Assembly (NCBI RefSeq): GCF_030378205.1
Contig: NZ_CP127385.1
Location: 5,806,001-5,870,000 of the forward strand
DNA: 64,000 bases
Source: Bradyrhizobium sp. NP1
GTDB taxonomy: Bacteria; Pseudomonadota; Alphaproteobacteria; Rhizobiales; Xanthobacteraceae
Direction: 5' to 3'
In this document: one piece after another, positions 7,797 to 16,807 of the stretch
Numbering within the stretch: the first letter of the stretch is position 1
Layout of the letters: the number at the start of each line of letters is the position of its first letter
Made by a program: the position numbers and the translations under genes
The notes under the pieces: model-generated
Told to the model about the DNA's origin: nothing
Database searches by the model: none
What the model saw: only the letters and a program-made list of their open reading frames with translations

Positions 7797-9353
7797 TCAT
7801 ACCTTGCGCGCCCTTCCTTCCCAGTACGGATTGCGGAGCTGGGCCTTCAGCACCTTGCCCGACGCATTTCGCGGCAGGTTGTCGACGAAGTCGACCGATT
7901 TCGGCACCTTGAAGCCGCCGAGATGGTTCCGGCAATGCTCGAGCAGCTCGTCGGCGGACGGATTCGATCCCGCCCTGCGCACGACGATCGCCTTCACCGC
8001 CTCGCCCCAGCGCTCGTCGGGCACGCCGATCACGGCGACATCGAGCACCGACGGATGACCGGACAGCGCGCCCTCGACCTCCGCGGAGGCGATGTTCTCG
8101 CCGCCCGAGATGATCATGTCCTTCTTGCGGTCGACGATGTAGAAGCGGCCTTCACCATCCCTGCGCGCCACGTCGCCGGTATGTAGCTGTCCTTCGACGA
8201 GCGTCGCGGCGGTGGCGGCTTCCTTCTTCCAGTAGCCCTGCATCAGGCTCGGGCCGCGCACGCACAGCTCGCCGAGCTCGCCGTCCGGCACCGCGCGGCC
8301 TGCGTCATCGACGATTCTGATGTCGTAGCCAAGCATCGCGCGGCCGCACGAGCGCAGCAATTGCGGCGCGCCGCTGGCGCCGGCGCGGTGGTCCTGCGCG
8401 TCGAGCACGGAGACCAGCACGCCGGCCTCGGTCTGGCCATAGGTCTGCAGGAACGCGGCGTTGGTCAGCTCCAGGGCCTGCGCCAGGCGGTCCTCGGGGA
8501 TCGAGGAGCCGCCATACATCACCCGCGTCAGCCGGCTGAGGTCGGTCTTGCGGATCGCCGGCGCCTCCAGCATCGCAACCAGCATCGAGGGCACAAGGCC
8601 CACCGCGGTTGCGCCCTCGTCGGTCAGCAGGCGCAGCACCAGATCCGGATCGAAGCGGGGGCAGACCACAATGGTCGATCCCATCGCGAGATGACAAAGC
8701 TGATAGATCTGTCCGCCGGCATGAAACTGCGGAATGACCTGGAGCTTGACGTCTTCGGGGCGGGCGTTCAGCGCGATCGAGCTCAAGAGCGTTCCGAGCG
8801 AGAACGCCTCATGCGAGAGCATCGCGCCTTTCGGCCGGCCGGTCGTGCCGCTCGTATACATGATGGTGAAGAGATCGGCGGACGATGCCATTGTGGACGG
8901 AGCGCTGGCTTTGGCGCGCGACAGCATGTCGTCATAGGCGACCGCAGCACCACCCGCCGCCCCGCCGCCGATCCGTATCCACGTCCGCACCGCCGGCAGG
9001 CGATCCCTGATCGCGTCCACCGCGGACACCATGTCATGGGTGTAGACGACGGCAGCGGCTTCCGAGTCGGCAATGATGAATTCAAGCTCTTCGGCGGCAA
9101 GCCGGAAATTGAGCGGTACCCAGACCGCGCCGGCCGCGGCGATGCCGAACACGACCTCGACATATTCAGCCGTGTTGGTGGCAAGCACCGCGACCCGCTC
9201 GCCGCGCTGCACGCCGAGGCCGGCGAGCGCATTGGCAACCTTGCGCGAGCGCTCGGCGAGCTGTGCGAAGCTCAGCCTGACCGCACCGCAGGCGACCGCG
9301 AGCTTGTCGGCCCGCGCCCGCGCATTGTGCCAGATGATGTCGTCGATCCTCAT
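7797..9353 (-). CDS. AMP-dependent acyl-CoA ligase
   Basis: 518 residues, full length for the ANL superfamily. Visible motifs are the P-loop-like TIMYTSGTTGRPKGAML (near residue 170), YGQTEAGV in the adenylate region, TGDVARRDGEGRFYIVDRKKDMIISGGENI (hinge) and the C-terminal PRNASGKVLK with the catalytic lysine. It activates a carboxylic acid to its CoA thioester using ATP. Its start overlaps the stop of the amidohydrolase by four bases (ATGA). Given the amidohydrolase before it and the enoyl-CoA hydratase after it, a plausible order is hydrolysis of an amide or lactam, activation and beta-oxidation. Chain or ring specificity cannot be read. Confidence 0.92.
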   Translation of the reverse strand: MRIDDIIWHNARARADKLAVACGAVRLSFAQLAERSRKVANALAGLGVQRGERVAVLATNTAEYVEVVFGIAAAGAVWVPLNFRLAAEELEFIIADSEAAAVVYTHDMVSAVDAIRDRLPAVRTWIRIGGGAAGGAAVAYDDMLSRAKASAPSTMASSADLFTIMYTSGTTGRPKGAMLSHEAFSLGTLLSSIALNARPEDVKLQVIPQFHAGGQIYQLCHLAMGSTIVVCPRFDPDLVLRLLTDEGATAVGLVPSMLVAMLEAPAIRKTDLSRLTRVMYGGSSIPEDRLAQALELTNAAFLQTYGQTEAGVLVSVLDAQDHRAGASGAPQLLRSCGRAMLGYDIRIVDDAGRAVPDGELGELCVRGPSLMQGYWKKEAATAATLVEGQLHTGDVARRDGEGRFYIVDRKKDMIISGGENIASAEVEGALSGHPSVLDVAVIGVPDERWGEAVKAIVVRRAGSNPSADELLEHCRNHLGGFKVPKSVDFVDNLPRNASGKVLKAQLRNPYWEGRARKV

Positions 9354-11080
9354 GTCGCACCAGGGATATCGCCGCAGTCGTGGACCACGTGCCCACCGAC
9401 CATGGTCATCAGCGCGCGCGCCTTGCCGATCTCCGCTTCCGGACATGCCGCGAGGTCCCTGTCCACCACGACGACGTCGCCGTAGCAGCCGACCGCGAGC
9501 GATCCGATCTCGGGCCATTCCATCACCGACGCAGCTCCGGTCGTCCACATCGACAGCGCCTCGGCGCGGTCGATCTTCTGGTTGGGCCCGAGGTTGCGAT
9601 GGCCCGAGCAACCGAATTCATGGGTCAGCGCCAGCTCAATCTGCTCGAAGGAGTTTTTCGGGCCCCAGTCGCTGCCGCCCGCGATATCGAAGCCGGAGTC
9701 GAAGAACAGCCGCAGCGGCTGCAATTCGTCGAGCTTGACGTGCTTCATGCGCTGTCGGAACAGGTCGCCCTTGCCCCAGCAGAACGACATCGAGGTCGTC
9801 AGCGCCATGTTGAGCTTCGCGTAGCGCTTGATCTGCTGCGGTTCGATGAAGACAGCATGGACCAGCACCCAGCGCAGCGAGCGAATATCGAATTCCCGCG
9901 CCACGCGCTCCAGCATCGCGAGATTTTCCTCGTTCGCCTGCGCGCCCATGCACATCGTGTTCAGCCGGATCCTGCGCTCGGCGCAGAACCGCATGACGAT
10001 TTCCGCCTTTTCCGGCGTGATGTGATAGAACCCCTTGGTCTTTTCGCCGTAAGGCCCCTCGTATTCCTCCTTCATCATCATGCCGCCGGGGAAGCAGGTG
10101 CCGTCCCACATGATGGTCACGCCGTTGAAGCGGAAGCGATCGTGGCTCAGCTCGATCGACGAGGCGGCGTTTTCCAGCCTGCGCATGAAATCGGGCATCG
10201 GCCGTGGCTTGCTCCAGGGCATGCCGTAGGCTTCCGCCTCCTGCGAGGCGAGCACGCGAAGCTCCAGCTCGCCCTTGTCGCGCAGCGACCGGTAGGCGTC
10301 GATCAAGCTGCGGTCCATCATGTGATTTTCATAGACCGCGGTGACGCCGACCTTGTGATAGGCCGCGATCGCATCCCTGGTGCCGGGCTCGAGATGCTCG
10401 TATTTGAGGAATGGGATCTTGAGCCACAGATCGTTCGCGAAGGTGTCGTTGTTGTAGTAGTTGGTGACGGAGCCGCGCAGCCGGCCGGTCGGCACGCCTT
10501 CCGCATCCTTCTCGATCCAGACGTTGGCCACCCGCTCCGGCGTCTCGCGCGTGATGCCGAGCTTTTCAAGCGCGAGCGAATTGAAGGCGATCGCGTTGGG
10601 CAGCCGAGGCGCCCAGGCCTGGATCACGACCGGATGGACCGATGTCGCCTGGTCGAGCACCTGACGGGTCGGCAGGTCCCCTTCGGCCAGATCCTTGAAG
10701 CTTCGCTTGATGAAGTAGTGCGCATCGCCGACCGGCGTGGTCATGATCCACTCGCCTTCGGGCGTGGTCGCGGCGCGCGCCGCGATCCGGCGGCAAATAT
10801 CGGCATGATCGACCGCATCGGCGATGTCCACCAGCGGCCGCTGCAGCGAGCCATAATGCAGGAGGTGCGGATGGGTATCGATCAGGCCCGGCATGATGGT
10901 CGCATCACCAACATCGATCCGGCGCGTGCCGGTGGGAATGTTGGCCAGCACGTCCTTCTTCCGGCCCAGCGCAGCGACGCGGCCGCCGGAGATGAGCACG
11001 GCGTCGGCGCCGTCGCGTCCGTCGAAAGCATGGACGCGGGCGCCGAACAGGACCACCGGCTGGTGCGGATGAGTAGCCAT
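9350..11080 (-). CDS. Amidohydrolase family 3 protein (YtcJ-like)
   Basis: 576 residues with the metal-dependent hydrolase signature: an N-terminal beta-sandwich strand set, GLIDTHPHLLHYG near residue 65, a long insertion, LVHAVFIEP near 405, GGSDWGPKNSFEQIE near 480, and a C-terminal GCYGDVVVVDRD. This matches the YtcJ/amidohydrolase_3 family, whose members hydrolyse N-acyl or cyclic amide bonds. The first metal motif is HPH rather than HxH with a different spacer, as is common in this group. It overlaps livG by one base (TAATG) and the ligase by four bases, so it is tightly coupled to uptake and activation. Confidence 0.85.
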   Translation of the reverse strand: MATHPHQPVVLFGARVHAFDGRDGADAVLISGGRVAALGRKKDVLANIPTGTRRIDVGDATIMPGLIDTHPHLLHYGSLQRPLVDIADAVDHADICRRIAARAATTPEGEWIMTTPVGDAHYFIKRSFKDLAEGDLPTRQVLDQATSVHPVVIQAWAPRLPNAIAFNSLALEKLGITRETPERVANVWIEKDAEGVPTGRLRGSVTNYYNNDTFANDLWLKIPFLKYEHLEPGTRDAIAAYHKVGVTAVYENHMMDRSLIDAYRSLRDKGELELRVLASQEAEAYGMPWSKPRPMPDFMRRLENAASSIELSHDRFRFNGVTIMWDGTCFPGGMMMKEEYEGPYGEKTKGFYHITPEKAEIVMRFCAERRIRLNTMCMGAQANEENLAMLERVAREFDIRSLRWVLVHAVFIEPQQIKRYAKLNMALTTSMSFCWGKGDLFRQRMKHVKLDELQPLRLFFDSGFDIAGGSDWGPKNSFEQIELALTHEFGCSGHRNLGPNQKIDRAEALSMWTTGAASVMEWPEIGSLAVGCYGDVVVVDRDLAACPEAEIGKARALMTMVGGHVVHDCGDIPGAT

Positions 11081-11904
11081 TACGCTTCCCCTACAACATT
11101 CTGCGAGAGATGATCGCCCTTGCGACCGAGATAGGAGGCAATCACGGTCGGGTCCGACCTGACCTGGTCATAGGAGCCCTCGGCGATTTTCTTGCCAAAG
11201 TTCAGAACCGCGATGCGCGAGGCGAGCGAGGCGACGAACTTCATCTTGTGCTCGATGACGAGGATCGACAGGCCGCGCTCCGCGATCTTGCGGATGTCGT
11301 CGCCGATCTCCTCGGTCTCGCGCGGGTTCATGCCGGCGGTAGGCTCGTCCAGCAGGAGCAGATCGGGACCGGACACCAGCGCGCGCGCAAATTCGACACG
11401 GCGGCGATCGGCGTAGGACAGTTCACCCGCGAGCCGGTTCGGCGTTGCCGCGAGATCGCGCGCCACGAATTCCAGCGCATCGATGGCGCGCTGGCGCGCA
11501 CTTTCGTCGTGCCGCTTCACCTGCGGCAGCCCGCACAGCACGCTCCACCAGCCGGTGCGCGCCACCAGATGACAGCCGACCAGCACGTTCTCGAGGATGG
11601 ACTGGCCGGGCGACAGGCGGATGTTCTGGAAGGTGCGCGCGATGCCGGCCGCGAAGATCTCCCACGGCCTGAGCTTGAGAAGGTCGACATCCCTCTGCTT
11701 CCACCGGGCGCTGCCACCGTCGGCGGCGACGATGCCGGTGATCGCGTTGAACAGCGTCGTCTTGCCGGAACCGTTCGGACCGATCACGCCGACGGTCTCG
11801 CCGGCGCCGACCTTGAGGTCGACGCCGGCGAGCGCCTGTACCCCGCCGAAGGACTTCGTGAGATTGCTGATCTCCAGCTCGCCTGAGGTCATTGCTCGTC
11901 TCAC
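11080..11904 (-). CDS. livG: Branched-chain amino acid type ABC transporter ATPase LivG
   Basis: 274 residues. Walker A GPNGSGKTT near residue 42, the LivG-specific RTFQNIRL region, signature LSYADRRRVEFARAL and Walker B LLLLDEPTAGMNP, followed by the switch histidine in VIEHKMKFV. It powers a Liv/HAAT-type importer with LivF, LivH, LivM and LivK encoded beside it. The GTG at 11904 overlaps the livM stop by four bases (GTGA); an ATG at 11892 is also in frame. The position inside a degradative operon implies that the transported compound is the operon's substrate, not necessarily an amino acid. Confidence 0.93.
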   Translation of the reverse strand: MRRAMTSGELEISNLTKSFGGVQALAGVDLKVGAGETVGVIGPNGSGKTTLFNAITGIVAADGGSARWKQRDVDLLKLRPWEIFAAGIARTFQNIRLSPGQSILENVLVGCHLVARTGWWSVLCGLPQVKRHDESARQRAIDALEFVARDLAATPNRLAGELSYADRRRVEFARALVSGPDLLLLDEPTAGMNPRETEEIGDDIRKIAERGLSILVIEHKMKFVASLASRIAVLNFGKKIAEGSYDQVRSDPTVIASYLGRKGDHLSQNVVGEA

Positions 11905-13064
11905 GCCTTGTCGAAAATGCGCCGCGGATCGGGAAACAGCCCCTTCGGCCGATAGATCAAGAGCACCACCAGCATCGCGCCATAGATCATCAACCGGTAG
12001 TCGCCGAGGGCCCTCAGCTTCTCCGGCATGATCATGAGGATGGCGCTGCCGACAAGGATGCCGCCGATATTCCCCATGCCGCCGAGGATCACGATCGCGA
12101 GCACCTCGATCGACTGCAGCAGCGTGAAATCATCCGGCGATATGAAGCCGATCAGGTGCGCAAACAGGCTGCCGGCTGGACCTGCGAATGCGCTGCCGAA
12201 CGCGATCGTCAGCACCCGGAAAACGGGCACGTTGACGCCGAAGCACGAGACACCGACGGCATCCTGGCGGACCGCGCCCCAGGTCCGCCCGATCCAGGAA
12301 TGCCTGAAGCGCAGCGCCACGAACACCAGCACCGCCAGGACTGCGAGGCACAGATAGTAGCCGTTGGCCTGCGGCGGCAGCACGAGGCCGCCGATGTTCA
12401 ATGGCGACTTGGCGCTGTGGCCGAACACGGTGATCGCCGGGATGTTGGTGATCCCGTCGGATCCGCGGGTGAGGCCGCGCAGGTTGACGACGAGCTGGTA
12501 GACGATCAGCCCGAAGCCGAGCGTGACCAGCGCGAAATAGTCGCCGGTGGTCCGCAGCGAACACAGTCCCAGCAGCGCTCCCGTCACCCAGCACAAGGCG
12601 GTGGCGCCGAGCATCGCAAGCCAGAACGGCACGCCCTGGATGGTGAGCAGCGTGCTTGCGTAGGCGGCGAGCGCGAACAGGCCGGCAAAGCCGAGATTGA
12701 CCACGCCGATCTCGCCAAGCTGGATGTTGAGCCCCAGCGCCATCATGGCGAAGATCATCGTCAGCGAGAGGACAAAGAACCAGTAGCCGTCCGAGCCGAG
12801 CACGAAGGGCACGAGCGCGGCGCCGAGCAGGGACGCGAGCCAGGGGGACGGGCCCGCCGCGCCCCGTCCGAGCAGGCCGGTGGCGATCCGACGCGTGGCA
12901 GGGACAAACAGGAAGATCGCCAGCGCGGCGATGACGAACCCAAGCTCGGTCGCCGAGAGCAGGCGAATGGAAGCGGCCGCAAGCGGGCACGCCACAAGCA
13001 GCAGGAGGCTTTTCGCCCATGGCTGCAATCCCGGCACGGCTGGATGGACGATCGCTGGCGTCAT
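11901..13064 (-). CDS. livM: Branched-chain amino acid type ABC transporter permease LivM
   Basis: 387 residues with about ten hydrophobic segments. The family segments LNIQLGEIGVVNLGFAGLFALAAYAS, RTTGDYFALVTLGFG and VILGGMGNIGGILVGS are visible, as is the C-terminal IYRPKGLFPDPR. It forms the channel with LivH. It starts two bases after the livH stop and overlaps livG by four bases. An N-terminal extension with three extra hydrophobic segments is normal for alphaproteobacterial LivM. Confidence 0.93.
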   Translation of the reverse strand: MTPAIVHPAVPGLQPWAKSLLLLVACPLAAASIRLLSATELGFVIAALAIFLFVPATRRIATGLLGRGAAGPSPWLASLLGAALVPFVLGSDGYWFFVLSLTMIFAMMALGLNIQLGEIGVVNLGFAGLFALAAYASTLLTIQGVPFWLAMLGATALCWVTGALLGLCSLRTTGDYFALVTLGFGLIVYQLVVNLRGLTRGSDGITNIPAITVFGHSAKSPLNIGGLVLPPQANGYYLCLAVLAVLVFVALRFRHSWIGRTWGAVRQDAVGVSCFGVNVPVFRVLTIAFGSAFAGPAGSLFAHLIGFISPDDFTLLQSIEVLAIVILGGMGNIGGILVGSAILMIMPEKLRALGDYRLMIYGAMLVVLLIYRPKGLFPDPRRIFDKA

Positions 13065-13066
13065 CG

Positions 13067-13987
13067 TCAGACCCTGTCTCCGCTGGCGCGGCCCAGCAGG
13101 CCCACCGGCCGGACGATCAGCACGGCGATCAGGACGGCGAAAACCGCGACGTCCTTGTAGGCCGAGCCATCCGGCAGATAGCCGCTCGCCATCGACTCGA
13201 TCAACCCGATCAGGAGCGCGCCCAGCACGGCGCCATAGATATTACCAAGCCCGCCGACCACGGCGGCGGTGAACCCTTTCACCGTGAGCAGCACGCCCAT
13301 GTCGGACTGCACGACATTATAGTAGACCGCATTGAGCAATCCGGCGATGCCGGCGAGCGTGGCACCGATCACGAACATCGCCAGCGTGACCTTGAGCACC
13401 GGCACCCCCAGCGACAGCGCGACCTCGCGGTTGTTCAGGATGCTCCGCGTCGCCCGCCCGAGCCGCGTCCTTTCGACAATGAACGAGAGCACGACCACGA
13501 GGATCGCCGTGGTGACGACCAGCACGATCTGCTTGAGATCGATGAATACGGAGCCGAGATCATAGGAGCGCGGCGGGACGAAGGACGGAAACGGCTGGGG
13601 GTTGCGGCCGTTCGGATAGAAGTTGAGGATCGCCTCCCGGATCACGAAGCCAGCGCCGACCGAAGACAGCAGCCCGATGATCGGCGGCGCGCCGGCGACC
13701 GGCCGCAGCGCCACGAGATAGAAGACGACTCCGACGATCACGGCGGCGAGCACGCCGGCCGCGATCGCCGCGACCGAGAGCATCAGGCCGGGCGTCTCGG
13801 TGCCCGCCGTACCCAGCACGCCCTGGAACACCGCGAGCGCGGCAAACACACCCACGGCGGCGATGTCGCCGTGGGCGAGATTGACGACCCCGATGATGCC
13901 GAAGAACAGGCTGATGCCGATGGCGATCAAGGCATAGATCGCCGACAGCGCCAGTGCGTTCACCAGATACTGGAGGAACAGCTCCAT
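13067..13987 (-). CDS. livH: Branched-chain amino acid type ABC transporter permease LivH
   Basis: 306 residues, eight or so membrane segments, with the LivH landmarks YALIAIGISLFFGIIGVVNLAHGD near residue 20, ATRSILNNREVALSLG (coupling loop region) and FTAAVVGGLGNIYGAVLGALLIGLIES near the C-terminus. GGGAAGG stands properly before the ATG. It pairs with LivM in the inner membrane and is followed closely by livM and preceded by livK. Confidence 0.93.
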   Translation of the reverse strand: MELFLQYLVNALALSAIYALIAIGISLFFGIIGVVNLAHGDIAAVGVFAALAVFQGVLGTAGTETPGLMLSVAAIAAGVLAAVIVGVVFYLVALRPVAGAPPIIGLLSSVGAGFVIREAILNFYPNGRNPQPFPSFVPPRSYDLGSVFIDLKQIVLVVTTAILVVVLSFIVERTRLGRATRSILNNREVALSLGVPVLKVTLAMFVIGATLAGIAGLLNAVYYNVVQSDMGVLLTVKGFTAAVVGGLGNIYGAVLGALLIGLIESMASGYLPDGSAYKDVAVFAVLIAVLIVRPVGLLGRASGDRV

Positions 13988-14005
13988 CTTACCTTCCCGA
14001 TGCCA

Positions 14006-15142
14006 TCACTTGCGCAGCGGCACCCAGTCGCGGTTCTTCAGCACCGCCATGTCGACATATTTCGGCTGCAGTTCGCCACTGGCGTCGAACTTGCCCTTGC
14101 CGAAGATGGTCTCGAAATCGTGCGGCTCCCGCACGCCCTTCACGATCGCCTTGCGGTCGGCCCCATATCGCTTCAGCAGGTCAACCATCACCTGTCCGGC
14201 GGCGTAGCCGAACGGACCATAGGCTTCGGCCGGCTCCTTGAAATTGGCTTCAGCGTAGCGCTTGGCGAAACCTTCGCCGCCGGGGAGATCCTTCAGAAAC
14301 GGCAGCGAGGTGACGACGATCGCGCCCTCGCCGGCTTCACCCGCCGCTTCGATGAAGGTCGAGGTCTGCCAGCCGGCATGCCCGATCAGCGGCATCTGCA
14401 TCCCGAGCTGCCGCATCTGGCGCGCGACCAGCGCGGCCTCCGTGGTCAGGCCCGAGAGATAGACGGCATCCGGCCGCAGCGAGCGCACCTTGGTCAGGAG
14501 CGCGGTGAAGTCGCGGTCGCCGACATTGTAGCCTTCTTCCGCGACCACCTTGCCGCCGAGCTTCTGATATTCGGGAATGAAGCCGGCCGATCCGGCCTCG
14601 CCAAAGGCGTCGCGCGATTTCACGATCGCGATCGTCATGATCTTGAGGTCTGCCGTCAGGCTTTTGGCGAGGTGCGGCAGCAGATACGCAAAGGGCGTAT
14701 TGACGCGCGCGATCTCGGCCACGCCCTGGCGCGTGAGGTCATCGACGGAAGCGCCGGACACCAGGTTAAGCAGCCCGCATTGCTGGAAATAGGGAATCGT
14801 CGCGAGCGCGACCGGGCTGTTCCAGTGTGCGGAGGCGGCCACAACGTCCGGATCGTTGCACAGCTTCTGGACGGCGGCGACGCCGGTCGAAGGCTTGGAA
14901 TCATCGGTCTCCGAAACCAGCTCGAGCTTGAATGGCAGCGCATTGCTCGCATTGGCCTCGCGGATCGCAAGCTCCAGCGAATTGCGCGTGCCGATCCCCA
15001 TCGCGGTATTGGGTCCGGTCAGCGGCCCGACATAGGCGATCTTCACGGTCTTCTTTTCCTGCGCGCCGATCATGCCGGCGCCGCCAAGGAGCGTGATCGC
15101 CACGAGCGCCACACCAGCCGTCAATCTTCCAGATATTTTCAT
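14006..15142 (-). CDS. livK: Liv-type ABC transporter substrate-binding protein LivK
   Basis: 378 residues with an N-terminal Sec signal peptide (hydrophobic VALVAITLLGGAGMIGA, cleavage likely before QEKK) and a type I periplasmic-binding fold: VKIAYVGPLTGPNTAMGIGTRNSLELAI, then a second domain beginning near GGKVVAEEGYNVGDRDFT. The ligand site cannot be read with confidence. The ATG at 15142 lies one base beyond the livF stop, and the stop TGA lies inside its ribosome site GGGAGGGTGAC, which fixes the start. As the specificity determinant of this importer, its ligand would define the operon's substrate. Confidence 0.92.
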   Translation of the reverse strand: MKISGRLTAGVALVAITLLGGAGMIGAQEKKTVKIAYVGPLTGPNTAMGIGTRNSLELAIREANASNALPFKLELVSETDDSKPSTGVAAVQKLCNDPDVVAASAHWNSPVALATIPYFQQCGLLNLVSGASVDDLTRQGVAEIARVNTPFAYLLPHLAKSLTADLKIMTIAIVKSRDAFGEAGSAGFIPEYQKLGGKVVAEEGYNVGDRDFTALLTKVRSLRPDAVYLSGLTTEAALVARQMRQLGMQMPLIGHAGWQTSTFIEAAGEAGEGAIVVTSLPFLKDLPGGEGFAKRYAEANFKEPAEAYGPFGYAAGQVMVDLLKRYGADRKAIVKGVREPHDFETIFGKGKFDASGELQPKYVDMAVLKNRDWVPLRK

Positions 15143-15143
15143 G

Positions 15144-15872
15144 TCACCCTCCCAGATAAGCCGTTTCCAAATCCGCTTCGGCGAGGCGCCGCCCGTCATC
15201 GGAGACGAGCACGCCGGCATTGATGCTGCCGGTCAACTCCATCCGCCCCTTTCCCAGCACGTAAAACCGCGCGCAGTTCTCGATCGCCATGTGCACGTTC
15301 TGCTCGACCAGCAGAAGCGCGATGCCTTGCCGGACGAAACCTGCGACGATCTCGAAAACCTGTTCGACCACGACCGGCGCGAGCCCCATGGAAGGCTCGT
15401 CCATCAGCACGATCTTGGGGCGCGCCATCAGCGCGCGGCCGATCGCGACCATCTGCTGTTCGCCGCCCGAAAGCGTGCCGGCAAGCTGGTGCTGCCGTTC
15501 GGCAAGGCGCGGGAACTGCGCGAACACCTGCTCGATGTCGTGCGCAAGCTCCGATTGCCTGCGCAGATAACCGCCCATCAGGAGATTCTCGCGGACAGTC
15601 ATGGCGGACAGCATGCCACGGCCCTCGAACACCACCGCGATACCGGCGTTGGCGCGAAACTCCGGCGGCTTGCTGTCGAGCGGAACGTCCTCGAACGATA
15701 TGCGCCCGCCGCTTGGCTGCACGAGCCCGGCAAGCGTGCGGATCAGCGTTGTCTTGCCGGCGCCGTTGCTGCCGAGCAGGCAAACCGCCTCGCCCCGGCC
15801 CACGGTCAGGCTCACGTCGGAAAGCGCCTCCACGGGACCGTAGCGGACGCTCAGACCATCCACGCGCAACAC
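15144..15872 (-). CDS. livF: Branched-chain amino acid type ABC transporter ATPase LivF
   Basis: 242 residues: Walker A GSNGAGKTT near residue 34, VFEGRGMLSAMTVRENL, signature LSGGEQQMVAIGRAL, Walker B IVLMDEPSMGLAP, and LLVEQNVHMA. GTG start with GAGGGGG upstream at suitable spacing. It is the first gene of the unit running to 6126. The 128 bases upstream, before the cobF stop, hold the inverted repeat TCAAG-TGA-CTTGA and presumably the promoter. Confidence 0.93.
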   Translation of the reverse strand: MLRVDGLSVRYGPVEALSDVSLTVGRGEAVCLLGSNGAGKTTLIRTLAGLVQPSGGRISFEDVPLDSKPPEFRANAGIAVVFEGRGMLSAMTVRENLLMGGYLRRQSELAHDIEQVFAQFPRLAERQHQLAGTLSGGEQQMVAIGRALMARPKIVLMDEPSMGLAPVVVEQVFEIVAGFVRQGIALLLVEQNVHMAIENCARFYVLGKGRMELTGSINAGVLVSDDGRRLAEADLETAYLGG

Positions 15873-15921
15873 GTCGTTTCCCCCTCAACGGGCGAAGACT
15901 TGACGGTCGCCTGACTTCTTG

Positions 15922-15934
15922 TCAAGTGACTTGA
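15922..15934. promoter_or_regulatory. Inverted repeat TCAAG-TGA-CTTGA upstream of livF
   Basis: A perfect 5-3-5 inverted repeat 50 bases before the livF start, in a locally AT-rich stretch. It contains AAGTGACTT, the third copy of the motif found twice before the last gene of the same unit (6990-7018). Confidence 0.45.
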
Positions 15935-16000
15935 TTTATAGGCATAAAGTTCAAGGACGGGAAACCGGCGCGCCGAGACCCTTTTTCTGAACGGCTTGGC

Positions 16001-16759
16001 TCAAGCACGCGGCGCGTTGCGCCTGAGAATATAGGTGTCCATGATCCAGCCGTGGCTGGCGCGCGCCTCTTGCCGCGCGGCCACGATCGCTGGCCCCACC
16101 TCGGCAAGTGGACCGGCCATGATGAGCTGATCAGGCATCCCGAGACAAGCGCCCCACCAGATGTGCACGCCTTTCGAATCGAGCGACTGGAACGCCGCAC
16201 CGCCATCCAGCATCACCACGACCGTATCGATGCCGACCGGCCAGCCGGCGTCGCGCAAGCGGCGGCCCGTGGTGACCAGAAACGGCTCGGCAATTTCGTT
16301 CAGCGGGATGCGGTGCGCGGCGCAGAGCGCCTGGATCGCCGTGACGCCGGGAACCACCTCGATCGTCGGCGCCGGCTGCAACCGCCGTGCGATCCGCAAG
16401 CTCGAATCATAGAGCGAGGGATCGCCCCAGATCAGAAGCGCAACCTTGCCGCGGTCGCCGAGATGCCGCGCGATCTCGCCCGACCAGGCCTGGGCTACCG
16501 CATCATGCCAATCGTCGACGCCCTTGCGATAATCCTCGCCTTCCGCATCGCGCACCGGCAGGTCGAACTCGGCGAGACGCGCACGCTGATTGTCGAGAAC
16601 CTGTTCGCAGATGGTGCGGCGCAAGTCGGCAAGATCGGCCTTCGCCGCGCCCTTGCGCGGAATCAGGATCAGGTCGGCGGCATTGATCGCCCTGACGGCC
16701 GCGAGCGTCAGCTGCCCGGGATCGCCGCAGCCGATTCCTATCAAAGAGAGTGTCAGCAT
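16001..16759 (-). CDS. cobF: Precorrin-6A synthase (deacetylating) CobF
   Basis: 252 residues. SAM-dependent tetrapyrrole methylase fold with IGIGCGDPGQLTLAA at residues 7-21, LLIWGDPSLYDS near 108 and PGVTAIQALCAA near 138. CobF methylates C-1 of precorrin-5 and releases the extruded acetyl group, a step specific to the aerobic B12 pathway. It is the last gene of the minus-strand cob series and is separated by about 48 bases from the CbiM-like gene, so it may be co-transcribed. Its presence instead of cbiD/cbiF-only sets marks the oxygen-dependent route. Confidence 0.95.
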   Translation of the reverse strand: MLTLSLIGIGCGDPGQLTLAAVRAINAADLILIPRKGAAKADLADLRRTICEQVLDNQRARLAEFDLPVRDAEGEDYRKGVDDWHDAVAQAWSGEIARHLGDRGKVALLIWGDPSLYDSSLRIARRLQPAPTIEVVPGVTAIQALCAAHRIPLNEIAEPFLVTTGRRLRDAGWPVGIDTVVVMLDGGAAFQSLDSKGVHIWWGACLGMPDQLIMAGPLAEVGPAIVAARQEARASHGWIMDTYILRRNAPRA

Positions 16760-16807
16760 CGCGCAGCCTTACGGGGACGGCCGCATGACGCAGCCGTCCC
16801 GCGCATC

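Noticed and set aside
6171..8186. Long open frame on the plus strand across the enoyl-CoA hydratase and XRE genes
   Set aside because: Antisense to clear genes, with a product typical of the shadow frame of GC-rich coding sequence.
15935..16000. Rho-independent terminator after cobF
   Set aside because: A short run of T residues is on the wrong strand for cobF and no stable stem precedes it.
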